DNA of 5,649 nt from Eubacteriales bacterium (GCA_030695285.1 JAUYTF010000153.1:1-5649), one strand, 5' to 3'. Positions 1-5,257 are shown, counted from the first letter of the stretch. Made by a program: numbers and translations. The notes: a model not told the origin generated them from the sequence alone.

Positions 1-1
1 G

Positions 2-583
2 CAAAAGGACATCGGAGAAGCGAAAGCAAAGGAGCTTGCGCTGGACAATATCAACAAGATGTTTCAAACGAACCAGACGGAGGCAACCGTCTGGCGCGAA
101 CAGATGGGCTACCTGCCGGATCAGGTTGGCGCGATGGCGACCAACGGCAACGCGGGGGAAACCGCCCGCTGGCTCTATATCGTATATGCGCCGTCGGTGG
201 AAAACGAGAAGTATCAGGCGTATGTGGTCGCGAGCACAGGCGAGGTCATCTTCGCCTCGCAGGCAGAATCCAACATCACATTGACCGACGAACAGAAAAA
301 GCAGGCGGAGGAACTCCTCGCGGCGGAAGCGGAATACGGCAATGAGCACTACAAAGCGTTCGCGATGATGAAGGATGCCTGCCGTGATTGGGCGATTGCG
401 AACATGGACGATGCGCGCCCGATCCTGCTGGACGCGCTGCGCGGCAGAATGCCGGATGTCCCCGCCAGAGAGACGTATACGGTTGACTACTATGTCGTCA
501 CCAACGATGCGCGGGTCTATTGCGTCACTATGTGCTGGCCTTCCATGCAGGTGCTGAACATCAATGTAGAGAACGCGAAATAA
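2..583 (+). CDS. PepSY-like domain protein, 3' part (5' end outside window)
   Basis: The reading frame is open from base 2 to the TAA at 581-583, so 193 residues of a longer protein are visible. The in-window ATG at 59 has no ribosome binding site and cuts through a helix, so it is unlikely to be the start. The first residues read like the start of a PepSY-type repeat (GEAKAKELALDNI, about residues 5-17). This is followed near residues 55-85 by a strand pair containing YQAYVVASTGEVIFASQ, which resembles the characteristic second half of PepSY domains (Tyr/Val-rich strand, then TGEV). PepSY domains usually lie outside the membrane in secreted or anchored proteins and are often thought to act as inhibitory or ligand-binding modules. 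The rest (about residues 90-193) is a charged helical stretch and a Tyr/Val-rich C-terminus that I do not recognise. Any signal peptide or membrane segment would be upstream of the window. The gene converges on ygeW. The coding call is firm; the domain assignment is moderate and the function unknown. Confidence 0.72.
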   Translation, partial: QKDIGEAKAKELALDNINKMFQTNQTEATVWREQMGYLPDQVGAMATNGNAGETARWLYIVYAPSVENEKYQAYVVASTGEVIFASQAESNITLTDEQKKQAEELLAAEAEYGNEHYKAFAMMKDACRDWAIANMDDARPILLDALRGRMPDVPARETYTVDYYVVTNDARVYCVTMCWPSMQVLNINVENAK

Positions 584-640
584 AACTTCCTTTTTTGGAA
601 CGGATAGATTTTTCAAGCTTCTATGTGGAAATCTTTGTAG

Positions 641-665
641 GGGAGGATATCATCCTCCCGCATTT
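641..665 (+). terminator. weak terminator-like hairpin after the PepSY-like gene
   Basis: A perfect 8-bp inverted repeat, GGGAGGAT (641-648) and ATCCTCCC (652-659), has a 3-base loop and lies 57 bases after the stop of the rightward gene. The following bases (GCATTT) make a poor U-tract, so termination efficiency is doubtful. It may instead be a 3'-end stabilising hairpin. Confidence 0.35.
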
Positions 666-694
666 AAAACCTAAACCAAACAAAACGTTACTAT

Positions 695-731
695 CACATA
701 CAAACAAGGCGCGCCGTTTCCGGCGCGCCCT
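695..731 (-). terminator. intrinsic terminator of ygeW
   Basis: GGCGCGCC occurs at 708-715 and again at 722-729. Because the 8-mer is its own reverse complement, the two copies form a GC-only stem with a 6-base loop. Read on the minus strand the stem is followed by TTGTTTGTATGTG, a T-rich tract, so it terminates leftward transcription coming from ygeW, whose stop is about 30 bases away. The plus-strand side (CTTTGCG) is a weak U-tract, so any effect on the convergent gene would be minor. Confidence 0.75.
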
Positions 732-759
732 TTGCGAATCGTGCGTTATTTGATCAGTC

Positions 760-1971
760 TTAGTCTTCCAGACCCAGATGACGCTCCACGGCGTTCTTCT
801 CAAGCTTCTTGAGCATACCGGCGGGATCCTTGACCTTCGCGAGGAAGATCATGGCCGCGATGATGTACGGCTTGAAGGAAGCCTGCTTGTAGAGCGGGTC
901 GCGGTAGCGGTCAAACACCGTCGCGGCGACTTCGCCCGCTTCGCAGCTGACTCCCGTGATGTCGGCGGGCAGGCAGTGCAGATAGAGCGCCTTGCCGTCC
1001 TTGGTTTGCGCCATGAGCTCTTCGGTGCATTCCCAGTCCTTGTGCTCGGCATTCTGCTTGAGCAGCTTCTTCTCGAGGTGCTTGATGCCGTCGCTGTCTC
1101 CGTTGCCGTAAAGCTCCGTGCGCTCTTCCATCGCCTTAAACGGCGCCCAGCTCTTGGGATACACGATGTCCGCGTCCTTAAACGCTTCTGCCATGCTGTT
1201 GGTGACGGTGAATTTGCCGCCGCTCTGGGCGGACTGGCGCTTGGCAACTTCGATGACGTCGTCCATGACTTCGTATCCTTCCGGATGCGCGAGGACAACG
1301 TCCATACCAAAGCGGGTGAAAAGGCCAATCACGCCCTGCGGGACGGACAGCGGCTTGCCGTAGCTGGGGCTGTAGGCCCATGTCATGGCGATCTTCTTGC
1401 CCTTGAGGTTTTCCACGCCGCCGAGTTCGCGGATGCAATGCGCCATGTCGGCCATGCACTGCGTCGGGTGGTCGATGTCGCACTGGAGGTTGACCAGCGT
1501 CGGCTTTTGCTCCAGCACGTCGTCGGTGTTGCCCTGCTTGACAGAGTCCACGACCTCGTGCATGTAGGTGTTGCCCTTGCCGATGTACATATCGTCGCGA
1601 ATGCCGATGACGTCCGCCATGAAGCTGATCATGTTGGCGGTTTCGCGGACGGTTTCGCCGTGCGCAATCTGGCTCTTGCCTTCGTCGAGATCCTGAACCT
1701 CGAGGCCCAGCAGGTTGCAGGCGGACGCAAACGAGAAGCGCGTGCGCGTGCTGTTGTCGCGAAAGAGGGAGACGCCGAGGCCGGAGTCAAAAATCTTGGT
1801 GGAGATGTTGCGCTCGCGCAGATTCCGCAGCGCGTTGGCAACGGTGAACACCGCGTCCAGCTCGTCACGTGATTTTTCCCATGTCAGGAAAAAGTCGCTT
1901 TCGTACATGCCGTCAAACTTCAGGTTTTCCAGTTCCTTGGTGAACTGCTTGATGTCTTCCTTTTTACCCAT
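760..1971 (-). CDS. ygeW: Knotted carbamoyltransferase YgeW
   Basis: This 403-residue protein belongs to the aspartate/ornithine carbamoyltransferase superfamily and matches the YgeW branch in sequence style and length (E. coli YgeW is about 396 residues). The carbamoyl-phosphate binding motif STRTR is at residues 74-78, HPTQ at 168-171 and HCLP at 332-335, so both halves of the active site are present. The N-terminal extension with a TWEKS-type segment (residues 30-34) is also YgeW-like. YgeW proteins carry the C-terminal trefoil knot seen in N-acetylornithine and related transcarbamylases. Their physiological substrate is not firmly settled. Genome context and later work on gut bacteria tie them to anaerobic purine/urate breakdown, probably the phosphorolysis of a ureido intermediate to carbamoyl phosphate, which a carbamate kinase could use to make ATP. 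The start ATG at 1969-1971 is supported by AGGAG seven bases upstream. It follows ygeY on the same strand but is separated from it by a terminator. The enzyme is cytosolic; the family call is very secure. Confidence 0.95.
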   Translation of the reverse strand: MGKKEDIKQFTKELENLKFDGMYESDFFLTWEKSRDELDAVFTVANALRNLRERNISTKIFDSGLGVSLFRDNSTRTRFSFASACNLLGLEVQDLDEGKSQIAHGETVRETANMISFMADVIGIRDDMYIGKGNTYMHEVVDSVKQGNTDDVLEQKPTLVNLQCDIDHPTQCMADMAHCIRELGGVENLKGKKIAMTWAYSPSYGKPLSVPQGVIGLFTRFGMDVVLAHPEGYEVMDDVIEVAKRQSAQSGGKFTVTNSMAEAFKDADIVYPKSWAPFKAMEERTELYGNGDSDGIKHLEKKLLKQNAEHKDWECTEELMAQTKDGKALYLHCLPADITGVSCEAGEVAATVFDRYRDPLYKQASFKPYIIAAMIFLAKVKDPAGMLKKLEKNAVERHLGLED

Positions 1972-1978
1972 AAACTCA

Positions 1979-1983
1979 CTCCT
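1979..1983 (-). promoter_or_regulatory. ribosome binding site of ygeW
   Basis: Minus-strand AGGAG lies seven bases before the ATG at 1971. This fixes the ygeW start, giving an N-terminus of MGKKEDIKQF. Confidence 0.8.
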
Positions 1984-1991
1984 GTAATCTT

Positions 1992-2059
1992 GATATTTGT
2001 TCAGTAGTTTTACTTGTCTGTCAAAACATTTACTTAGACAATCTTATTGTTTGTCAAAA
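1992..2059 (-). promoter_or_regulatory. candidate ygeW promoter/operator region with a duplicated 13-bp motif
   Basis: The 139-bp gap between ygeY and ygeW is AT-rich. On the plus strand it carries TTGTCTGTCAAAA (2014-2026) and TTGTTTGTCAAAA (2047-2059), identical at 12 of 13 positions and 33 bp apart, about three helical turns. On the minus strand each copy contains TTGACA, a perfect -35 hexamer. The -10 elements are poor: downstream of the proximal copy the best I see is AAATAT at an over-long spacing, and downstream of the distal copy TAAGTA at a short spacing. This pattern suits an activator-dependent promoter, or paired operator half-sites, better than a strong constitutive promoter. The terminator that precedes it makes a local promoter likely if ygeW is to be fully expressed. 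Confidence 0.4.
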
Positions 2060-2099
2060 AGAGAAAACAAGTGCAGAGCGGACTAAGCCCGCTCTGCAC
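2056..2099 (-). terminator. intrinsic terminator between ygeY and ygeW
   Basis: GTGCAGAGCGG (2071-2081) and CCGCTCTGCAC (2089-2099) form a perfect 11-bp stem with a 7-base loop. On the minus strand it is followed by TTGTTTTCTCTTTTT (2070-2056), a good U-tract. The stem begins only 11 bases after the ygeY stop codon. It should end or strongly attenuate the regulator-ygeY transcript before ygeW. Confidence 0.88.
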
Positions 2100-2110
2100 G
2101 ACGCTTGCTC

Positions 2111-3484
2111 TCAGCAGGCGGACTTGTCGGAGGTGGTGTCTGTGCCGCCAGCGCGGAACTGGCAGACATCCTCGTCGCCCTTGCCTTTATACATGGAGGG
2201 AACCAGCGCATAGACCGCCGCGCAGGTCACGAGGTCCTGTTTCCAGGTGATCTCGTTGGGCGCGTGTGCCTGGCTCTCCGCACCGGGGCCAAAGCCGACG
2301 CAAGGGATGCCGTAGCGGCCCTGGATCGCGACGCCGTTGGTGGAGAAGGTCCATTTGTCGATCAGCGGACGGTTTCTAAGGTGCATGGAGCTTGCGGGAC
2401 CTATGCGCTTTTCGCCGTAGAGCGCCTTGTACGCGTCGGCAAGCGCCTGCACATGGCCTGCGGTTTCTTTATTGATCCATGTGGGGAAGTAGCACTCGGT
2501 TTCATAGACCAAACCGGTCCAGGCGGGACGGTTATATTGATACATGCTCACCACCGCACCGTGCTTTTTACATGCCGGTAGATTTTCAATTTCTTTCAGG
2601 CAGCTTTCCCAGGTTTCGCCAGCGGTCATGCGGCGGTCGATCGAGATCGAGCAGCTATCCGCAACGGCGCAACGCGAGGGGCTGGTGAAGAAAATCTGCG
2701 AAACGGTGCAGGTGCCGCGGCCTAAGAAGCGCGCATCTTCGTAATGATCCGGGTTAAACTTTGGATCGAGCATCTTGACGAGGCCCTTGATCGCCTCCTT
2801 ATCCTCGCTGCCGTTGGCGTTGAGGGCTTCGACGTCCTTGAGCACGTCCGCCATCTTGTAGATCGCGTTGTCGCCGCGCTCGGGCGCGCTGCCGTGGCAG
2901 GAGATGCCCTTGACGTCAACACGGATCTCCATGCGGCCGCGATGTCCGCGATAGATGCCGCCGTCGGTCGGCTCGGTGGAGACGACGAACTCCGGCTTGA
3001 TCTTGTCTTCGTTGTGGATGTACTGCCAGCAGAGGCCGTCGCAGTCTTCTTCCTGCACGGTGGCCGTTACGAGGATTGTATAGCCTTCCGGAATCAGGCC
3101 GAGGTCTTTCAGAATCTTCGCGCCGTAGACGGCAGAAACCACGCCGCCTTCCTGATCGGATCCGCCGCGCCCATAGATCACTTCGTCGGTTTCATAGCCT
3201 TCATAGGGGTCTTTTTCCCAGTTGTTGATGTTGCCGATGCCGACGGTGTCGATATGCCCGTCAAAGGCGATGATCTTATCTCCGGTACCCATCCAGCCGA
3301 GGGCGTTTCCTTCGGGGTCGATTTCGGCCTTATCAAAGCCGAGCGCTTCCATCTCCTGAATGGTGCGCCGCACGACGCCTTCCTCTTCGCAGCTCTCGCT
3401 GGGAATCGCGATCAGATCGCGGAGGAACTTCGTCATCTGCTTTTCGTAGGCCTGCGCCGCCTGTTTGACCTTGCTGTAATCCAT
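2111..3484 (-). CDS. ygeY: YgeY-family M20 metallohydrolase (selenium-metabolism-linked type)
   Basis: This 457-residue protein belongs to the M20 peptidase/deacetylase family (ArgE/DapE-like) and closely resembles the YgeY branch. All expected di-metal ligands are visible: H77 and D79 in FDGHID, D110 in GRGGSD, the Glu pair E145-E146 in VQEED, E171 in STEP and H407 in QAHAPNE. The lid/dimerisation domain contains SCHGSAP with H197, the residue that in M20 enzymes reaches into the partner's active site. YgeY genes co-occur with selenium-dependent molybdenum hydroxylase genes and purine-degradation genes. A hydrolytic step on a ureido or acyl-amino intermediate is likely, but the substrate is not proven. 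Homologues such as the E. coli protein end soon after the HAPNE helix; here about 25 extra residues (433-457) form a polar tail ending in a cysteine. AGGAAG lies about 11 bases before the ATG at 3484. It is preceded by the PAS-HTH regulator gene (57-bp gap) and is probably cotranscribed with it. Confidence 0.93.
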   Translation of the reverse strand: MDYSKVKQAAQAYEKQMTKFLRDLIAIPSESCEEEGVVRRTIQEMEALGFDKAEIDPEGNALGWMGTGDKIIAFDGHIDTVGIGNINNWEKDPYEGYETDEVIYGRGGSDQEGGVVSAVYGAKILKDLGLIPEGYTILVTATVQEEDCDGLCWQYIHNEDKIKPEFVVSTEPTDGGIYRGHRGRMEIRVDVKGISCHGSAPERGDNAIYKMADVLKDVEALNANGSEDKEAIKGLVKMLDPKFNPDHYEDARFLGRGTCTVSQIFFTSPSRCAVADSCSISIDRRMTAGETWESCLKEIENLPACKKHGAVVSMYQYNRPAWTGLVYETECYFPTWINKETAGHVQALADAYKALYGEKRIGPASSMHLRNRPLIDKWTFSTNGVAIQGRYGIPCVGFGPGAESQAHAPNEITWKQDLVTCAAVYALVPSMYKGKGDEDVCQFRAGGTDTTSDKSAC

Positions 3485-3508
3485 GGTGCGTGAAACTTCC
3501 TTTCTTCT

Positions 3509-3528
3509 GCTGTGGCCGCGGCCGCAGC
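3509..3528 (-). repeat. GC-rich imperfect hairpin between regulator and ygeY
   Basis: The arms GCTG/CAGC enclose the self-complementary GGCCGCGGCC in the 57-bp gap between the regulator stop and the ygeY start. No U-tract follows, so it is not an intrinsic terminator. It could tune mRNA stability or ygeY translation, because it lies just upstream of the ygeY ribosome binding site. Confidence 0.35.
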
Positions 3529-3541
3529 ATGCGGACCGGGG

Positions 3542-4171
3542 TCAGTCTTTTTTTGCGTCGATATAGGAGTAAAGAGTGTATTTGCTGATGCCGAAATATT
3601 TCGACACCTTGTCGCCGCTCTTGGTCACGAGGAATGCGCCGGACTGATAGAGGAACTGGATCGCCGCGATCTTGTCCTCCTTGGTCATCATCGCAACGGG
3701 CTTGCCGACGATGGCAACGCTCTGCTCGATGAGATCGTCGAGTAGGTCGTTGACGTTCTGGGGGATGCGCTCCGGTATCGTGGGCTCACTGTTGTGGTGG
3801 AGCACGGAGGAAATCGCCCGCTCCGCCATGAGCAATTCGGTGATGTCGTAGTTGATGGAGAGCACGCCCTCGATCACGTTTTCATCGTTGCGAAGATACA
3901 CGGTGCTGGATTTGAGCACCCGGCCGTCGCGCGTTTTGGTGAGGTAACCGAGCTCATCTACAAGGGAAGTGTCGTGCTTGCGCTGAATCGCCTCGAGCAC
4001 CACGCGGGAGGCACTGCCGCCTGCCTGGCGATGGGATACGTGCCCGTTCTCGATCGCAACGATCGTATGCTCGGTGTCGTCGCCGGAGATGTCGTGCACC
4101 ACGACTTCGCTGCTCTCGCCGAACTCCGAGGTGATGGCTTTCGCGAGCCGTTGCAAAAATTCCAAATCCAT
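3542..4171 (-). CDS. YheO/DauR-like PAS-HTH transcriptional regulator
   Basis: This 209-residue protein has the two-part layout of the YheO/DauR family. An N-terminal YheO-type PAS domain spans about residues 5-115, with the hallmark segments SSEVVVHDIS near 20-29 and VIEGVLSINYDITE near 99-112. A C-terminal DauR-like helix-turn-helix spans about 163-206, with the recognition region KVSKYFGISKYTLYSYID. DauR in Pseudomonas controls D-arginine catabolism, and relatives often sit next to amino-acid or nitrogen catabolism genes. The PAS domain is expected to sense a small ligand. Its position as first gene before ygeY suggests it controls the ygeY/ygeW purine-related locus, and possibly itself; this is inferred from context. 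The ATG at 4171 is preceded by an AGGAAGGGG ribosome binding site. The E. coli purine cluster uses a different, sigma-54-type regulator (YgeV), so this would be a different control arrangement. Confidence 0.9.
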   Translation of the reverse strand: MDLEFLQRLAKAITSEFGESSEVVVHDISGDDTEHTIVAIENGHVSHRQAGGSASRVVLEAIQRKHDTSLVDELGYLTKTRDGRVLKSSTVYLRNDENVIEGVLSINYDITELLMAERAISSVLHHNSEPTIPERIPQNVNDLLDDLIEQSVAIVGKPVAMMTKEDKIAAIQFLYQSGAFLVTKSGDKVSKYFGISKYTLYSYIDAKKD

Positions 4172-4179
4172 GTCACGAA

Positions 4180-4188
4180 CCCCTTCCT
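4180..4188 (-). promoter_or_regulatory. ribosome binding site of the PAS-HTH regulator
   Basis: Minus-strand AGGAAGGGG lies eight bases before the ATG at 4171 and supports that start. It is preceded by an A/T-rich, unstructured leader, which favours translation. Confidence 0.7.
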
Positions 4189-4289
4189 AATAAATAATAT
4201 ACAGAACAAAACGAAAAAACAAGCAGAAAAACAAATATATTTTATGGAGCCTTAAATATTTTTGTTACCATGCTCTAAATATTAATTTT

Positions 4290-4319
4290 ATTGTATCATA
4301 AATCAAAAGATGATGCCAA
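4290..4319 (-). promoter_or_regulatory. sigma-A-type promoter of the regulator-ygeY transcript
   Basis: On the minus strand the -35 TTGGCA (4319-4314; five of six match TTGACA) and the -10 TACAAT (4295-4290; five of six match TATAAT) are separated by 18 bp. The -10 is preceded by TGA, giving an extended TGn element. A run of eight T bases lies just upstream of the -35. The start of transcription would be near 4283, leaving a leader of about 110 nt before the regulator ATG. Confidence 0.7.
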
Positions 4320-4401
4320 AAAAAATTGAGAGCCCATCGTGAAAGGCGGCATTATTGACGAATACAGCAGCTGTTTTTAACTATTTCAAAACAAAATTAG
4401 T

Positions 4402-4428
4402 AAAAATCTGACGATCGTCACCATTTTT
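4402..4428. repeat. 12-bp perfect palindrome, candidate operator
   Basis: TGACGATCGTCA at 4409-4420 is perfectly self-complementary and is flanked by AAAAAT (4402-4407) and ATTTTT (4423-4428), so the symmetry extends over 27 bp with small mismatches. It sits about 90 bp upstream of the regulator -35 and about 50 bp upstream of the DUF1292 -10. A hairpin would leave only a 4-bp stem, so a dimeric repressor or activator site is more likely than an RNA structure. Confidence 0.45.
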
Positions 4429-4453
4429 GCGTAACAAACTCACGTTTCCTTTC

Positions 4454-4482
4454 TTGTGCTTCCCCGTGAAATACGGTAAAAT
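4454..4482 (+). promoter_or_regulatory. candidate promoter of the DUF1292 gene
   Basis: TAAAAT at 4477-4482 matches five of six -10 positions and lies about 45 bp before the start codon. At 17-bp spacing the -35 is TTGTGC (4454-4459), which keeps only the TTG core. The transcript would begin near 4489 with a leader of about 38 nt. Confidence 0.45.
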
Positions 4483-4510
4483 AGAGTGACCTGAAAACAG
4501 GCAGTAATAT

Positions 4511-4521
4511 AAAGGTGGTGA
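4511..4521 (+). promoter_or_regulatory. strong ribosome binding site that sets the DUF1292 start
   Basis: AAAGGTGGTGA differs from the ideal AAAGGAGGTGA at one base and lies five bases before the ATG at 4527. Two in-frame GTG codons (4515, 4518) fall inside this site, so they cannot be the start; the ATG at 4527 is correct. Confidence 0.85.
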
Positions 4522-4526
4522 ACCGC

Positions 4527-4907
4527 ATGGAAGAAGAACGCGATTTGGTGGTATTCTCCGATGACGAGGGCAATGAGTTTGAACTTGAGATCGTAGACTA
4601 TTTTGATTACGAAGGCCAGGAGTACGCGGTGCTGGTCGATCCCGAGAGCGGCTGCGGGTGTGGCTGTGCGTGTGAAGACGAAGCTTGCGAAGAAAAACAC
4701 GAGCACGATCATGAGCATGGCGCGGAAGTCTATATCATGAAAATCGTCGTCAACGGCGAATATGAAGAGTTTCTCCCCGCGGATGAGGACAAGATAGAAG
4801 CCCTGTCCAAAATCGTGGAAGAGCGCTTTGAAGCCATGGAAGACGAAGATGATGAAGACGACGAAGAAGACGAAGAAGACGAAGAAAAAAGCAAAGACGC
4901 GGAGTAG
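4527..4907 (+). CDS. DUF1292 (YrzB-like) protein with Cys/His-rich insert and acidic tail
   Basis: This 126-residue acidic protein has the DUF1292 pattern common in Bacillota: a first strand pair (about residues 7-40, VVFSDDEGNEFELEIVDYF then YAVLVDPE) and a second half (about 66-102, AEVYIMKIVVNGEYEEF then a helix). B. subtilis YrzB, a family member, is about 93 residues. The extra length here comes from two parts. Between the halves is an insert with Cys at 43, 45, 47, 49 and 54 and His at 58, 60, 62 and 64. At the end, residues 105-120 are all Asp or Glu. The family's biochemical role is unknown. The insert looks able to bind metal, but that is inference. YrzB genes often sit beside the ireB (yrzL) and ruvX (yrrK) genes; here the gene stands alone with its own promoter and terminator. 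The ATG is chosen because of the ribosome binding site directly upstream. Confidence 0.88.
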   Translation: MEEERDLVVFSDDEGNEFELEIVDYFDYEGQEYAVLVDPESGCGCGCACEDEACEEKHEHDHEHGAEVYIMKIVVNGEYEEFLPADEDKIEALSKIVEERFEAMEDEDDEDDEEDEEDEEKSKDAE

Positions 4908-4934
4908 TCTTCCGTTATCCGGCGAAAAACCCAT

Positions 4935-4973
4935 AAACCCGCGGCAGAATATGCCTGCGGGTTTTCACTTTTT
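4935..4973 (+). terminator. intrinsic terminator of the DUF1292 gene
   Basis: AAACCCGC (4935-4942) pairs with GCGGGTTT (4957-4964), and an inner GGCA/TGCC pairing lies beyond a one-base bulge, closed by a GAATA loop. The stem runs into TTTTCACTTTTT. It begins 27 bases after the DUF1292 stop codon. Confidence 0.85.
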
Positions 4974-4982
4974 GGCGGGGTA

Positions 4983-4994
4983 GACGCGCGCGTC
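4983..4994. repeat. 12-bp GC palindrome between two terminators
   Basis: GACGCGCGCGTC is perfectly self-complementary and lies between the two terminators that follow the DUF1292 gene. Its role is unknown. It could be a protein-binding site near the DnaA-box cluster, or chance in alternating GC sequence. Confidence 0.4.
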
Positions 4995-5002
4995 AAACAT
5001 AT

Positions 5003-5041
5003 AAAAAAGCAGCAACCACACGATATTGTGGTTTGTTTTTT
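5003..5041. terminator. second, possibly bidirectional terminator
   Basis: AACCACA (5014-5020) and TGTGGTT (5027-5033) form a 7-bp stem with loop CGATAT. On the plus strand it is followed by TGTTTTTTC; on the minus strand by GCTGCTTTTTTAT. It backs up the DUF1292 terminator and could also stop leftward transcription from the right side, so the DUF1292 gene is isolated from the DnaA-box region. Confidence 0.65.
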
Positions 5042-5063
5042 CGCCCCCACAAGGAAAAGCAAG

Positions 5064-5120
5064 GTTTCCACAACCCTTCCACAAAAGTTATCCACATTGG
5101 TGGATAAAGGTGTGGATAAC
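5064..5120. other. cluster of five DnaA-box-like sites (origin-like)
   Basis: Five 9-mers related to the DnaA box TTATNCACA lie in 57 bp. GTTTCCACA (5064-5072) and CCTTCCACA (5075-5083) are degenerate. TTATCCACA (5088-5096) is perfect. Inverted GGTGGATAA (5099-5107) has one mismatch, and inverted TGTGGATAA (5111-5119) is perfect. Start-to-start spacings are 11, 13, 11 and 12 bp, close to one helical turn each. The two perfect boxes sit in the 10-bp inverted repeat GTTATCCACA (5087-5096) and TGTGGATAAC (5111-5120). AT-rich DNA follows to the right (5195-5260). This is the architecture of DnaA-binding regions at origins or titration sites. No dnaA, dnaN or rpmH gene is visible, so whether this is part of the chromosomal oriC, an element-borne origin or a DnaA-regulated site remains open. 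Confidence 0.65.
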
Positions 5121-5129
5121 GATCTTAGC

Positions 5130-5163
5130 AAAAAAAAGAATGACCCGACGTATCGAGCCACTC
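5130..5163 (-). terminator. intrinsic terminator downstream of the abi gene
   Basis: On the minus strand GAGTGGCTCGA (5163-5153) pairs with TCGGGTCATTC (5148-5138) through 11 pairs, three of them G-U, around a TACG loop, and is followed by eight T bases (5137-5130). Because the G-U pairs become C-A mismatches on the other strand, the hairpin folds only in leftward transcripts, which fixes its direction. It lies 95 bases after the abi stop codon. Confidence 0.8.
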
Positions 5164-5257
5164 CAGGCACCGTCCGAAAACTAATGCCGCAATCTAATTA
5201 AAATAATACAACTTTGTAATCATTGTGGCAAGCATTTTTTTATATAGAGGGGTAACA

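Larger units (their letters stand above)
4172..4526. other. 355-bp divergent intergenic region
   Basis: This AT-rich region separates the leftward regulator from the rightward DUF1292 gene. It contains the regulator's promoter and about 110-nt leader, a TAAATATT direct repeat at 4253-4260 and 4276-4283, a 12-bp palindrome near its middle, and the DUF1292 promoter and ribosome binding site. I see no tRNA, no recognisable riboswitch and no convincing small ORF. The GTG-initiated 13-codon frame at 4339-4380 has no ribosome binding site. Confidence 0.7.

Noticed and set aside
59..61. The ATG at 59 as the start of the first gene.
   Set aside because: It has no ribosome binding site, and the in-frame sequence before it already forms the start of the PepSY-like helix.
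778..1872. A 364-codon open frame on the plus strand opposite ygeW.
   Set aside because: It is an antisense shadow created by GC-rich third positions of ygeW. It has no ribosome binding site and the translation has no recognisable domain, while the opposite strand encodes all carbamoyltransferase motifs.
2056..2099. A CRISPR-like or riboswitch reading of the inverted repeat.
   Set aside because: It is a single stem with a U-tract placed right after a stop codon, which is fully explained as an intrinsic terminator.
2744..3493. A 249-codon open frame on the plus strand opposite ygeY.
   Set aside because: It is an antisense shadow. All metal ligands of the M20 enzyme are on the minus strand, and this translation is Val/Ala/Asp-rich without a family pattern.
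4339..4380. A 13-codon GTG-initiated frame in the divergent intergenic region, considered as a leader peptide.
   Set aside because: There is no ribosome binding site and no attenuator structure after it that would couple to a downstream gene.
4440..4934. A minus-strand frame opposite DUF1292 rich in Phe and Val.
   Set aside because: The Phe/Val runs are the reverse complement of the Glu/Asp codons of the acidic tail. A true membrane protein is unlikely because the plus strand has an ideal ribosome binding site and a known domain.
5197..5238. A 13-codon minus-strand frame between abi and its terminator.
   Set aside because: It is short and AT-rich, with no ribosome binding site upstream.
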